Notes: generated from the letters alone by a model not told the origin. A stretch of DNA of 32,852 bases from Syntrophus aciditrophicus (GCA_020722315.1 DYLD01000010.1:1-32852), one strand, 5' to 3'; numbered from the stretch's first letter, positions 7,555-16,171 are shown. Made by a program: numbers and translations.

Positions 7555-9129
7555 ATGAAAATCAGCGGGGTCGCCCAGATGAGGGCTATGGACAGGAGGG
7601 CTATCGATCGGCTCGGGATTCCCGATCAGGTTTTGATGGAGAACGCAGGCCGGGCCGCTTTCGAGGTTCTTGCACGCGAGTATGGCATCGAGAAGAAACG
7701 GTATGTGATTTTCTGCGGCGCCGGCAACAACGCCGGAGACGGACTTGTCGTCTCCCGCCATATCCTTTCCAACGGAGGGATCCCTCATGTGTTTTTTGTC
7801 GGCGACCCCGACCGGTTGCAGGGCGCGGCGAAGGCAAATCTCGCTATCGCTTCGGGGCTTTCGATCAGGATAGACAGAATCGCCGACGTGTCTCAAATCC
7901 GGGAGGAAATCTTTCGCGCAGATGGAATTGTCGATGCGATCTTCGGAACCGGTCTCGATCGGGAGGTGGAAGGTACTTTCCGGGATGTTATAGAGCTGAT
8001 CAACCAGTGCCCAAGGCCGGTTCTCAGCCTCGATATCCCATCCGGAGTCAATGGTGATACCGGTGCTATCCTCGGCGCGGCGGTGCGGGCAGACCACACG
8101 GTAACGTTCGGATTGCCGAAGAGAGGCAATATGCTCTATCCCGGCTACGCATTGTGTGGAAAGTTGCATCTGACGCATATCTCGTTTCCCCCTTTTTTGT
8201 ACGAGGACGAAACGATCGTCGTCGAAACGAATGATGATGTCCCGCTGCCGGAAAGAGACGCAACCGCTCATAAAGGATCCGTCGGGGATGTACTGTTCAT
8301 AGCCGGTGCAGCCGGGTACTACGGGGCCCCCTTTTTTTCGGCGATGTCGTTTTTGAAGGCGGGCGGCGGATACGCCCGTCTCGCCGCTCCCGCATCGATT
8401 GCGCCGTTTATTGCCGTCAACGGCAGTGAGATCGTCTTTGTTCCGCAGGCCGAAACCAATACCGGCAGTTTATCCTTCGGGAACCTGGAATCACTCGTTT
8501 CCCTGGCCGGAAGGGTTGATATGGTCGTTATCGGCCCCGGACTGACTCTTTCCGAAGAGACGGGAAGGCTGATTCGGGAGATTGTCGCCTCCGCTGCCAA
8601 ACCGCTTCTGATCGACGGGGACGGAATAACGGCTGTGGCGAAAGAGCCGGATGTCTTAGCCAAAAGGGGTGCGCCGACGGTGTTGACACCCCATTTGGGC
8701 GAGATGGCCAGACTTTCAGGCAGATCGGTAGAAGAGATTGAAAGAGACAAAATCGGCGTGCTTCAGCAGACCTGTGGAAAGTTAAACGCCCATATTGTTC
8801 TCAAAGGCGCCCATTCGCTTATCGGAGCTCCCGACGGCAGGGTTTTTGTAAACATGACCGGCAATGCCGGGATGGCCACGGCAGGAGTAGGGGATGTTCT
8901 GACAGGTACGATAGCGGCAATGTTCGGACAGGGGCTGCCGTTTGAGGAGGCCGTGCGTAAAGGGGTTTTCCTGCACGGCCGCTCCGGCGATCTAGCTGCG
9001 ACCGCATGCGGGCAGGACGGGATTACAGCAAGGGATGTGCTCAATTATCTGCCGGAAGCCTTGCGGCAAAACAGAAAAAAGTTTGCCGGTCAGTTCGCGG
9101 AGAAAGAGATATTTATCGACATTGTCTGA
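7555..9129 (+). CDS. nnr: Bifunctional NAD(P)HX epimerase / ADP-dependent NAD(P)HX dehydratase
   Basis: Repairs NADH and NADPH damaged by hydration: the N-terminal domain epimerises the R and S hydrates and the C-terminal domain dehydrates the S form using ADP. The 524-residue protein has both expected parts. Residues 1 to about 215 are the YjeF_N epimerase, with GNNAGDG at 57-63 and DIPSG near 165. From about 235 to the end is the ribokinase-like dehydratase, with LTPHLGEMARL near 380 and the nucleotide-site motif NAGMATAGVGDVLTG near 436. The ATG at 7555 is preceded by CGAGGAGG, whereas the upstream TTG at 7528 overlaps the SDR stop and has no ribosome site. Confidence 0.93.
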   Translation: MKISGVAQMRAMDRRAIDRLGIPDQVLMENAGRAAFEVLAREYGIEKKRYVIFCGAGNNAGDGLVVSRHILSNGGIPHVFFVGDPDRLQGAAKANLAIASGLSIRIDRIADVSQIREEIFRADGIVDAIFGTGLDREVEGTFRDVIELINQCPRPVLSLDIPSGVNGDTGAILGAAVRADHTVTFGLPKRGNMLYPGYALCGKLHLTHISFPPFLYEDETIVVETNDDVPLPERDATAHKGSVGDVLFIAGAAGYYGAPFFSAMSFLKAGGGYARLAAPASIAPFIAVNGSEIVFVPQAETNTGSLSFGNLESLVSLAGRVDMVVIGPGLTLSEETGRLIREIVASAAKPLLIDGDGITAVAKEPDVLAKRGAPTVLTPHLGEMARLSGRSVEEIERDKIGVLQQTCGKLNAHIVLKGAHSLIGAPDGRVFVNMTGNAGMATAGVGDVLTGTIAAMFGQGLPFEEAVRKGVFLHGRSGDLAATACGQDGITARDVLNYLPEALRQNRKKFAGQFAEKEIFIDIV

Positions 9130-9163
9130 TCCGACGATTGGACGCGAAACGCACTTTCTCTGA

Positions 9164-9543
9164 GAGACCTTTTTAAAAAACGCCGCCTTTTAAGCTGACC
9201 GGATCTTTTTCCACCCCGCATCGTCTCGAGAGCTTTGCAAAACGCCGCCTTAGCGCTCATAAATATTTTTCGACCCCGCAGCGTCTCGCTGTGGCGGCAA
9301 AGCCTAAACGCTCTCTACTGTTCGCGTTTTTAACGGCTTCGCCGCCTTGCTGCGACGGCGGGGTACCTAAGAAAAATCAATAAATTTGCGCTTCAGGCGG
9401 CGTTTTTTAAACGTCTCTCTACCGGCTAAACGCTTCGGGGAACGCTTTCGGGTTTTTAACGCCTTTAGAGTCTTGGCTTTGACGGCGGGTACCTTAGAAA
9501 AATCAATGAATTTGCGCTTCAGCCAGCATTTTTTAAACGTCTT
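9164..9543 (-). mobile_element. MITE copy E, interrupted by copy F
   Basis: The outer element consists of 9164-9227 (GAGACCTTTTTAAAAAACGC through the GTCTC of the right arm) and 9418-9543 (CGGCTAAACGCTTCGGGG through the left arm to AAACGTCTT). Together they total about 190 bp, the normal family length. It is flanked by near-matching pentamers TCTGA (9159-9163) and TCTAA (9544-9548). It fills most of the 9130-9553 gap between the convergent nnr and uppP genes. I see no gene and no standard terminator there, though the hairpins themselves could end transcription. Confidence 0.7.
9228..9417 (-). mobile_element. Palindromic MITE copy F, nested in copy E
   Basis: A complete 190 bp family member, from GAGAGCTTTGCAAAACGCCG to AAACGTCTC, lying inside copy E. 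The centre differs from other copies: GGCGGCAAAGCC and GGCTTCGCCGCC replace the usual AGGCTCTAGAAGGC-like segments but keep the pairing between arms. No clean target duplication is visible. About 10 bases of copy E expected at the left junction are missing. Confidence 0.75.
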
Positions 9544-9553
9544 TCTAATAGAT

Positions 9554-10321
9554 TCACAATATCACGACCCAGATCGCTACGAGAACTATCCGGTAAATGC
9601 CGAACAGCACGAAGGTATGGTTCTTGATGAAGCCGAGAAGAAACTTGATGCTGGCCAGCGCGACGATAAACGAAGTAACAAAGCCTATCAGCAGATAGTT
9701 CAACTCGGAGAACGAAAAGGCGGCGCCGTTTTTATACAGGTCGTAAGCGGTAGCGGCAAGCATCGTAGGAACGGCAAGCAGAAAAGAAAATTCCACAATC
9801 AATCTCCTCTTCATGCCGAGAATCAATCCGCCGACGATCGTAGCCGCCGATCGCGATACGCCGGGGATCACCGCAACAGCCTGGAAGACGCCGACCCAGA
9901 AGGATTGCCTGTAGGTTAGCCCTGTAAAATCGTCCGTCGCATTGTTGCTTTCGTGATGGAGACGCTCAAAGAGGATAATAAAGATACCTCCGATAAAAAG
10001 AGACCATAGAACAACGGCCGATGAACCCAAGAGGAATTTTTTGATGGCACTGTAAAGGATAAAGCCGATGATGCCGGTCGGCACAAACGCGACGGTTAGT
10101 TTTTTGATCGTTTCAAAATCAATGAGGAGATTGCGCCAGTACAGTACGACGACGGAAAGGATCGCCCCTAATTGGATCGCGATGTCGAAACTCTTCACGA
10201 ATTCCCCGGACCCGACTCCGAGCAATTTCCCGGCGAGGATTAAATGGCCCGTCGAGGAAATCGGAAGGAATTCCGAAAAGCCCTCGACGATGCCGAGCAG
10301 GATTGACGTTGTGGCGTCCAT
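9554..10321 (-). CDS. uppP: Undecaprenyl-diphosphatase UppP
   Basis: Inner-membrane phosphatase that recycles undecaprenyl diphosphate to the monophosphate lipid carrier used for peptidoglycan and other cell-wall polymers. The 255-residue protein has the two family signatures: EGFSEFLPISSTGH at residues 13-26 (Glu13, Glu17 and His26 equivalent to E. coli Glu17, Glu21 and His30) and GVSRSAATI with the catalytic arginine. It has about eight hydrophobic segments. The ATG at 10321 gives the normal short N-terminus. An in-frame TTG at 10330 overlaps the aminopeptidase stop and would add three residues. The very short spacing implies translation coupled to the aminopeptidase gene. Confidence 0.93.
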   Translation of the reverse strand: MDATTSILLGIVEGFSEFLPISSTGHLILAGKLLGVGSGEFVKSFDIAIQLGAILSVVVLYWRNLLIDFETIKKLTVAFVPTGIIGFILYSAIKKFLLGSSAVVLWSLFIGGIFIILFERLHHESNNATDDFTGLTYRQSFWVGVFQAVAVIPGVSRSAATIVGGLILGMKRRLIVEFSFLLAVPTMLAATAYDLYKNGAAFSFSELNYLLIGFVTSFIVALASIKFLLGFIKNHTFVLFGIYRIVLVAIWVVIL

Positions 10322-10326
10322 GTTTA

Positions 10327-11541
10327 TCAATGATTAAAGATCCCGTTTTCGTAAATAATCGTTTTTTGCCCGTTTTTTAAGTAGGCCGTTACTGTTTTGG
10401 GTTCGGTATTCACGAGATCCCAATGAAGCGCGGATTCGTTGAACCCGAGCTTCCTTTTCAGCGCCGGATTCATTGCCGTCTGATCTCCCGCAAACGTATC
10501 CGTATAGGAGGCCCCGACGGCGATGTGGCAGTTGCCGTATTTCCCGCCGAAGTTTTCGTCGAAGAGGGTGTCGGCCATGAATCTGTTTATCCGCGAGAAG
10601 CGTTTATCGGTCAGGGAAAACTCGCCGACCCTTTTTGCCCCTTTATCCATCGCGAGCTGTCGCAGCGTGAAGTCCTTTCCCGTTTCGGCATCTATCCCTG
10701 TGACCTCCCCGTTATCGAACGCAAGCCTTACCCCCTCGACGTAATTGCCGCTCCGGTAGGACGGCAGGTTCGCGTAATAAATCCCGTTCGTTCCCCGCCA
10801 GTCGGGGGAAATAAACAGCTCAAAGCTCGGAATGTTATGGCCGGAGATTCCAATCCACTGTCTTTGTTCTCCCGGCGTGATCCACAAATCGCAGTGCGGT
10901 GATTCGATATGGAAGCGATCAACCTTGAGGCCGGTGAGCCACTTTTTAATTACGGAGGCGCTGCGTCGGATTTCCCTCCATCGGGAGACCGGGTCTTCCT
11001 CATCAAGGTAACAGGCCCTGACGATCTGCTTTGTATAGACCCCGAGCGTTGTTCTTGCCTGCAAGGCGAGCTCTTCGGTCGGAAGCGTGCACAGAGTCCA
11101 TCCGTATCTGCCCTTCTGTTCCCGGGAGTCGAGGATGTCGCGGAGTTTTTTACGGGCTACGAGAGCCCTGCCTATTCTTGCGGAGTCTACAGCTTTCAGA
11201 TGGGTTAGTGAATCCGGCGCGTGAAGGTATATCCGGCCGTGGAGGTTGTTATAGAATTCCTTTTCCCCCGGCGGCTGAAAGACAAGCTGGCGATCGTCGG
11301 CTTGTCCAAAGAAAGACCGCTCCATATCGGTGGATAAATTTACTCTCTGCACCGGGTGCATCCGCATCTGAAGTATCTTTTCATAGAGGATTTCCGCGAG
11401 ACGCTGTGCCGCGCGGTCATACTGGATCAAAATGATATCCCCCTTTTTGTAGCGCCCCGTCCTGGCCGTTTTAAGTCCCCAGATCAGGACTTCAGCGTAT
11501 CTTTGCAGGTATTCTTCTTTGAGGATTCCGTTCGTCTTCAT
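10327..11541 (-). CDS. M29-family metal-dependent aminopeptidase
   Basis: Predicted cytoplasmic dimetal aminopeptidase of the thermophilic aminopeptidase (AmpS/PepS) family, which removes N-terminal residues from peptides. The 404-residue length fits. The metal ligands expected for M29 can be placed: Glu241 (SFELF), Glu307 (GEFSL), His339 (NCHIAVG), Tyr346, and His373/Asp375 in LHWDL. The last motif is LHWDL instead of the common HxDFM, so the protein is a divergent member. The ATG at 11541 has only a weak ribosome site. It lies 35 bases after the DsbC-like gene and overlaps the start region of uppP, so the three are likely one operon. The preferred substrate is unknown. Confidence 0.85.
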   Translation of the reverse strand: MKTNGILKEEYLQRYAEVLIWGLKTARTGRYKKGDIILIQYDRAAQRLAEILYEKILQMRMHPVQRVNLSTDMERSFFGQADDRQLVFQPPGEKEFYNNLHGRIYLHAPDSLTHLKAVDSARIGRALVARKKLRDILDSREQKGRYGWTLCTLPTEELALQARTTLGVYTKQIVRACYLDEEDPVSRWREIRRSASVIKKWLTGLKVDRFHIESPHCDLWITPGEQRQWIGISGHNIPSFELFISPDWRGTNGIYYANLPSYRSGNYVEGVRLAFDNGEVTGIDAETGKDFTLRQLAMDKGAKRVGEFSLTDKRFSRINRFMADTLFDENFGGKYGNCHIAVGASYTDTFAGDQTAMNPALKRKLGFNESALHWDLVNTEPKTVTAYLKNGQKTIIYENGIFNH

Positions 11542-11576
11542 TTTTCTGTTTTTGCCTTTGCAGGAATGTTGTGTCT

Positions 11577-12305
11577 TTATTTCGCCGCTGAATCGGGTTT
11601 GTTCTGCTGCCCCAGCATCTTTTCAATCCGGGGGATATCGGCCCCCAGGACAGCCTGGCCGTTTATCAAAAAAAGAGGCGTTCCGGTGACACCTACCTTT
11701 TTTCCTATTTCCTGATGTGCCTTCAGCAGACTTTCCGCCTCCGGTGATGTGCACCTGGAGAATTTCATGTCGTCGAGTTTGCCGGTCATTGCCTCTTCGT
11801 AGGCCTTTGCCCTGTCATCGGAGCAAAAGATATAGAGCGTCTTGGCCTTTGCGTTTGGGTGCATCGAGGCCGGCAGCAGGAAGACATAACGCGTGACGTC
11901 GCTCCTTTTTGCAAAGAATCTGGAGGCCTTTCGACAGAACGGACAGTCGGGATCGGTCATTTCTACGACCCGATGTGTCCCTGTTCCTATCCGGATGGCC
12001 TTATCGAGGGGAATACCTCGCAGTTTTGCGGAGACGATCTCCATGATACGCAGGTGGGTCAGGTTTTCACCATTTTTGTTTATTATTGCTCCCTGTATCA
12101 GGTATTCTGGCCCCGGTGCGTAATAGATAATCCGGTTTCCTGAAGTTACTTCGTAAAGGCCGGTTACTTCGGTAGGTCTTATGTCCTCAACAAGCAGCCC
12201 CGGAAAATTCTTTTTCAGGGATTCTTCAGGGGTTGCCGCCGCTAATGCAGTAAAGGATGAAATAATCAATAATCCGAGCCAGGTGGTGAAGAGTATATTT
12301 TTCAT
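11577..12305 (-). CDS. DsbC-like thiol:disulfide interchange protein
   Basis: Predicted periplasmic disulfide isomerase. The 242-residue protein has a signal peptide (MKN, hydrophobic residues 4-20, cleavage near LAAA at 21-24). An N-terminal DsbC-type dimerisation domain follows to about residue 90, then a thioredoxin-fold domain with the active site CPFC at 121-124 (context TDPDCPFCRK) and a cis-proline in TGTP near residue 212. Length and layout match DsbC/DsbG (about 236 residues in E. coli). AAGGA lies 6 bases upstream of the ATG. It is the first gene of the minus-strand operon with the aminopeptidase and uppP. No DsbD partner is seen here. Confidence 0.88.
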   Translation of the reverse strand: MKNILFTTWLGLLIISSFTALAAATPEESLKKNFPGLLVEDIRPTEVTGLYEVTSGNRIIYYAPGPEYLIQGAIINKNGENLTHLRIMEIVSAKLRGIPLDKAIRIGTGTHRVVEMTDPDCPFCRKASRFFAKRSDVTRYVFLLPASMHPNAKAKTLYIFCSDDRAKAYEEAMTGKLDDMKFSRCTSPEAESLLKAHQEIGKKVGVTGTPLFLINGQAVLGADIPRIEKMLGQQNKPDSAAK

Positions 12306-12358
12306 AAGAGTTCCTTATTTTGAAGTCTTCTGTGAGGTAATAATCGCGTACAAAAACG

Positions 12359-12552
12359 GAGACCTTTGCAAAACGCCGCCTTTCGCGCTCATAAATCTTT
12401 TTCGACCCCGCACCGTCTCTAAAAAAGACTCTACAGGCTAAACGCTCTGGGATCGTTCGCGTTTTTAACGCCTTTAGAGTCTTGCTGCGACGGCGGGGTA
12501 CCCCGAAAAATCAATAAATGCGCGCTTCCAGGCAGCATTTTTCAAAGGTCTC
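12359..12552 (-). mobile_element. Palindromic MITE copy G
   Basis: A 194 bp complete family member, GAGACCTTTGCAAAACGCCG to AAAGGTCTC, with the GGGGTACCCC-bearing arm on the right. It is flanked by a perfect 5 bp direct repeat, AAACG (12354-12358 and 12553-12557). It fills most of the 12306-12578 gap between two minus-strand genes. Confidence 0.85.
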
Positions 12553-12578
12553 AAACGGTGTTTTTAAGCGAATCCTTC

Positions 12579-13547
12579 TTAAATTCGCCTTTTTATGACA
12601 TAATCGGCCACTGTGAAGAGGGCTGTTTTTGCCTCGGAATCGGCGAATAACGACAGATGTTCCTTGGCCTTTTTGACGTATTGTTTCGCCCTTTGCAGCG
12701 AGTAGCTGATCCCGTCATAACTGTTGATCAGTTCCATGATCGCTGCCGCCGCGTTGCCATCCTTGTTCTTGATACCTTTTTGGATTAGTGTTCGTTCTTC
12801 CGGCGTACACTTTTTCATCGTTCTTATCAACGGCATCGTCACCTTTCCATCGCGAAGATCCTGCCCGATTGCCTTTCCAAATTCTTCCTGCTGCCCGATG
12901 TAGTCCAGCGTATCATCCGTAATCTGGAACGCGGTACCGAGGTCCATACCGAATTTCGACAGGCTTTCAATTTGTTTATCCGTTGCACCGGCGACAATGC
13001 CGCCGATCGCGCACGCAGCCGAAATCAGAACAGAGGTTTTCTTTTCGACAATCGAGAGGTATTCATCTTCAGTTATATGTGTGTCGCCGGCCTTCATCAG
13101 TTCGAATACCTCTCCCTCCGACATCAGGTTTGTCGTCGTCGAGATAAGCTTGAGAATCGCAAGGCTCCCGTCTTCCGTCATCAATTTGAACGACTTGGAG
13201 TACAAAAAATCTCCGATGAGGACGCTGGCCTCGGTTCCCCAGATGCGGTTTGCAGAGACCCGTCCGCGCCTTGTCTCGGCGTGGTCGACCACATCGTCGT
13301 GGAACAGTGTCGCGGTATGGATGAACTCGATCACTGCCGAAAGGGGATAGCGGCGTTCCCCTTTATAGCCGCACAAATCAGCCGTCGCCAGCAAGAGAAG
13401 GGGGCGGAAGCGTTTCCCTCCGCCGCCGATCAGGTGGTGGACAATATCCGGAATGAGTTTTATCTCCGACTTCAGATAAATTTCCATATAATCGCCCACC
13501 CGTTTGAGATCGTTTCCGAAATAGGCGAATACATCCTGTATCTGCAT
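12579..13547 (-). CDS. Long-chain polyprenyl diphosphate synthase
   Basis: Trans-isoprenyl diphosphate synthase that adds isopentenyl units to make the side chain of a respiratory quinone, or a similar long polyprenyl chain. Read from the ATG at 13547 it is 322 residues, the same size as E. coli IspB (323). It has GGGGKRFRP near residues 41-49, the first aspartate-rich motif DDVVD (84-88) and the second DDTLD (210-214). The start is a choice: in-frame starts exist at 13697, 13586 and 13574, but only the one at 13547 has a good ribosome site (AAGGAAAGGG). Chain length cannot be predicted safely. The gene is divergent from fhs. Confidence 0.9.
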   Translation of the reverse strand: MQIQDVFAYFGNDLKRVGDYMEIYLKSEIKLIPDIVHHLIGGGGKRFRPLLLLATADLCGYKGERRYPLSAVIEFIHTATLFHDDVVDHAETRRGRVSANRIWGTEASVLIGDFLYSKSFKLMTEDGSLAILKLISTTTNLMSEGEVFELMKAGDTHITEDEYLSIVEKKTSVLISAACAIGGIVAGATDKQIESLSKFGMDLGTAFQITDDTLDYIGQQEEFGKAIGQDLRDGKVTMPLIRTMKKCTPEERTLIQKGIKNKDGNAAAAIMELINSYDGISYSLQRAKQYVKKAKEHLSLFADSEAKTALFTVADYVIKRRI

Positions 13548-13581
13548 TTCCCTTTCCTTATTTTCAGAAGCCATTGTTTTT

Positions 13582-13610
13582 TCCATAATCGATAATAGTC
13601 TCTTTGTAAA
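13582..13610 (-). promoter_or_regulatory. Possible promoter of the polyprenyl synthase gene
   Basis: On the minus strand, TTTACA (13605-13610) is followed after 17 bp by TATGGA (13582-13587). The -10 match is weak. The predicted transcript start near 13575 would exclude the longer starts of the gene and agrees with the ATG at 13547. Confidence 0.3.
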
Positions 13611-13690
13611 CCCCAAATTCACAATTTTTTTTTGCTTTTGAATCCGCGCCGGGGCAAAAGTTCTTTTGCGGTCTTTGGGGAAAATAATCC

Positions 13691-13719
13691 TTGACACAAA
13701 TTTACCTTGCTGATATGAA
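13691..13719 (+). promoter_or_regulatory. Sigma-70-type promoter for fhs
   Basis: TTGACA (13691-13696), a 17 bp spacer and TATGAA (13714-13719) point toward fhs. The -35 box is perfect and the spacing ideal. Transcription would begin near 13726, leaving an untranslated leader of about 315 bases before the fhs ATG. Confidence 0.6.
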
Positions 13720-14041
13720 CGCCCCGATTGTTCGTGTTGTAGAGAAACTGAATATTTTCGGATGTTTTTATAACATGCAAGGAGATGGTCTTAGAGGTTC
13801 GGTTGTTTTTGTATTTCCTGCCTATTTTCTGATCGACTCAGATACGGAAAGATTATCGGTGGTGTTCAGGTCTTATCTGCATCTCCATCCCGGGCGTTCC
13901 GTTTTGCAAATGATCAGTTCCCCGGTCCATAAAGTTCATGCAGTTGTAGTTCTTTGTCTAAGAAGTATCAGCAGGTACGTCTTACCTCGATTGAAGGTTG
14001 AGGTTCTAACGGAGTTTACTAATACAGAAAGGAGATAATTT
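13720..14041 (+). other. Long 5' leader of fhs, no gene supported
   Basis: This stretch lies between the fhs promoter and start codon. It contains an open frame from about 13716 to 14038, but the frame's ATG falls in the promoter -10 box, it has no ribosome site, and the translation resembles no protein I know. I looked for the conserved core of a tetrahydrofolate riboswitch and did not find it. The region ends with the fhs ribosome site AAGGAGA. A regulatory leader is possible, but no structure can be named. Confidence 0.35.
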
Positions 14042-15814
14042 ATGGCGAAGGTGGCAGGTTTGGATCCAAGAAAGTATGCAGACTGGCAAATTGCGGAAGA
14101 GGCGGAAAAGAAGATGCCGACGCCCGATGAGTGGCGGGAGAAGCTCGGCCTGAAAAAGGACGAGATGATTCCGATGGGCAAACTCGGGAAACTCGATTAC
14201 ATGAAGATCCTTGACCGTTTGAAAAACAAGAAGGATGGAAAGTATATCGAGGTTACCGCAATCACCCCGACACCGCTCGGTGAGGGCAAAACGACGACTG
14301 TTATGGGGTTGATTGAAGGGCTCGGCAAGAGGAAGCAGAATGTCGGAGGTTGCATCCGTCAGCCGTCCGGCGGCCCGACGATGAATATAAAGGGTACGGC
14401 AGCAGGCGGAGGAAAGTCGCTGCTCATCCCGATGACGGAATTTTCCCTTGGCCTCACCGGGGACATCAATGACATCACCAATGCCCACAACCTGGCGATG
14501 GTCGCGCTGAACGCCCGCATGCAGCACGAAAGAAATTATGATGACGCGGAGCTTGCGAAGAGAAAGCTGAAACGTCTCGATATCGACCCGACGAATATAG
14601 AGATGGGCTGGGTCATGGACTTCTGCGCCCAGGGCTTAAGAAACATCATTATGGGCATCGGCGGGAAGATGGACGGCTTCCTGATGCAGTCGAAGTTCGG
14701 TATAACCGTCAGTTCGGAGCTTATGGCGATTCTGGCCATCGTCCGTGATTTGAAGGATCTCAGAGAGAGAATTGGGAAGATCGTTGTCGCCTATGATAAG
14801 AAGGGCAAGCCGGTAACGACCGAGGATCTTGAGGTAGCCGGTGCGATGACCGCCTGGATGCGCAATACGCTCAATCCCACATTGATGAGCACGGTGGAGT
14901 ACCAGCCATGTATGGTTCATGCCGGTCCGTTTGCGAATATCGCCGTCGGCCAGTCTTCGGTGATCGGGGACCGCATCGGTCTGAAGATGTTCGATTACCA
15001 CGTGACCGAAAGCGGTTTTGCCGCCGATATCGGGTTCGAGAAATTCTGGAACGTGAAATGCAGGGCGAGTGGATTGACTCCGAATGTGTCCGTCCTGACC
15101 GCCACGATCAGGGCGCTGAAAATGCACGGCGGCGGTCCCACCGTTGTCGCCGGGCGTCCACTGCCGGCTGAATACACGAAAGAAAATCTCAAACTTCTTG
15201 AGAAGGGCGTCGAGAACATGATTCATATGATCGGCGTCATCAAGAAATCGGGAATCAATCCGGTTGTCTGCATCAATTCGTTCCATACCGATACGAAGGC
15301 TGAAATCGCGATGGTGCGCAAATACGCCGAGCAGGCAGGGGCCCGTTGCGCGGTTTCGGAGCACTGGCTGAAAGGCGGAGACGGCGCGCTCGAGCTGGCC
15401 GATGCGGTTATGGATGCCTGTAAGGATAAGGTAAAGTTTGAGTATCTCTATCCGCTCGAAATGCCGTTGCGGCAGAGAGTGGACAAGATCGCAAAAGAGG
15501 TTTACGGGGCAGACGGGGTTTCCTGGGCGCCTGAAGCCGAGGCCAAGGCAAAGAAATTCGAGGCCGATCCGTCGCTGAAGGATTTCAGCACGATGATGGT
15601 CAAAACCCATCTGAGTCTTAGCCATGACCCGAAGATCAAGGGCGTGCCGAAGGGTTGGACGCTGCCGATCCGCGATGTCTTGATTTTCGCGGGGGCGAAG
15701 TTCCTCTGCCCGATGGCCGGTACGATCAGCCTGATGCCGGGAACAAGCTCCGACCCGGCTTATAGAAGGGTCGATGTTGACGTAAAGACGGGGAAGGTCA
15801 AGGGTTTGTTCTAG
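14042..15814 (+). CDS. fhs: Formate-tetrahydrofolate ligase
   Basis: Joins formate to tetrahydrofolate with ATP to give 10-formyl-THF, the first folate step of the Wood-Ljungdahl methyl branch (or the last when the pathway runs oxidatively). The 590-residue protein carries the P-loop [11 protein letters not shown] at 76-86, followed by IRQPSGGPT and GTAAGGG. Several stretches (RQPSx[22 protein letters not shown], KGVPxG, and a C-terminus ending KGLF) look closer to the synthetase domain of eukaryotic C1-THF synthase, as I remember it, than to the classical clostridial enzyme (REPSLGP). The start is fixed by AAGGAGA just upstream of the ATG. It stands alone with its own promoter and terminator; folD is not adjacent. 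Confidence 0.95.
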   Translation: MAKVAGLDPRKYADWQIAEEAEKKMPTPDEWREKLGLKKDEMIPMGKLGKLDYMKILDRLKNKKDGKYIEVTAITPTPLGEGKTTTVMGLIEGLGKRKQNVGGCIRQPSGGPTMNIKGTAAGGGKSLLIPMTEFSLGLTGDINDITNAHNLAMVALNARMQHERNYDDAELAKRKLKRLDIDPTNIEMGWVMDFCAQGLRNIIMGIGGKMDGFLMQSKFGITVSSELMAILAIVRDLKDLRERIGKIVVAYDKKGKPVTTEDLEVAGAMTAWMRNTLNPTLMSTVEYQPCMVHAGPFANIAVGQSSVIGDRIGLKMFDYHVTESGFAADIGFEKFWNVKCRASGLTPNVSVLTATIRALKMHGGGPTVVAGRPLPAEYTKENLKLLEKGVENMIHMIGVIKKSGINPVVCINSFHTDTKAEIAMVRKYAEQAGARCAVSEHWLKGGDGALELADAVMDACKDKVKFEYLYPLEMPLRQRVDKIAKEVYGADGVSWAPEAEAKAKKFEADPSLKDFSTMMVKTHLSLSHDPKIKGVPKGWTLPIRDVLIFAGAKFLCPMAGTISLMPGTSSDPAYRRVDVDVKTGKVKGLF

Positions 15815-15835
15815 TCTTTTTGGGGATGATCTAAG

Positions 15836-15892
15836 AAAAAGCCCCTATTCCTCACCGTCGACCGGAGGCGGGAGAGGGGCCTTTTCTCTTTA
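15836..15892 (+). terminator. Rho-independent terminator after fhs
   Basis: AAAAAGCCCCT (15836-15846) can pair with AGGGGCCTTTT (15875-15885), with further pairing inside the arm, followed by a T-rich tail (CTTTTCTCTTT). It lies about 20 bases past the fhs stop. Confidence 0.7.
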
Positions 15893-15914
15893 ATCAACCG
15901 CTCATTAACCGATA

Positions 15915-16106
15915 GAGACCTTGGAAAAATGCTGCCTGAAGCGCAAATTTATTGATTTTTCGGGGTACCCCGCCGTCGCAGCCAAGGCTCTAAAGGCGTT
16001 AAGAACGCGAACTATCCCAGAGCGTTTAGCCTTTGAAGCCTTGAGCGAGACGCTGCGGGGTCGAAAAAGATTTATGAGCGCGAAGGCGGTGTTTTGCAAA
16101 GGTCTC
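15915..16106 (+). mobile_element. Palindromic MITE copy H
   Basis: A 192 bp complete family member in the same orientation as copy A, from GAGACCTTGGAAAAATGC to GCAAAGGTCTC. The flanking pentamers CGATA (15910-15914) and CCATA (16107-16111) match in four of five positions. It occupies most of the 15815-16171 gap between the fhs terminator and the NADH-module genes, and is the last intact copy in the window. Confidence 0.8.
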
Positions 16107-16171
16107 CCATAGGAAGTGAGATGACTAATATCGGCGGAAAAAAACAGAGGCCCTAGGGAGAGGAGAGCTCC

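Noticed and set aside
13691-14038. Open frame of about 108-115 codons between the polyprenyl synthase gene and fhs
   Set aside because: Its start lies in the promoter -10 region, it has no ribosome site, and the translation looks like no real protein. It is kept only as a leader region.
13720-14041. Tetrahydrofolate or cobalamin riboswitch ahead of fhs
   Set aside because: Neither the conserved THF riboswitch core nor a B12 box could be read in the leader.
14636-15625. Minus-strand frame of 329 codons opposite fhs
   Set aside because: It is antisense to a fully supported fhs, with a His/Arg-rich translation typical of shadow frames in GC-rich genes.
1063-16111. CRISPR-array interpretation of the repeated sequences
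   Set aside because: The repeats are about 190 bp palindromes scattered between genes in both orientations, with target duplications and no regular short spacers or cas genes.
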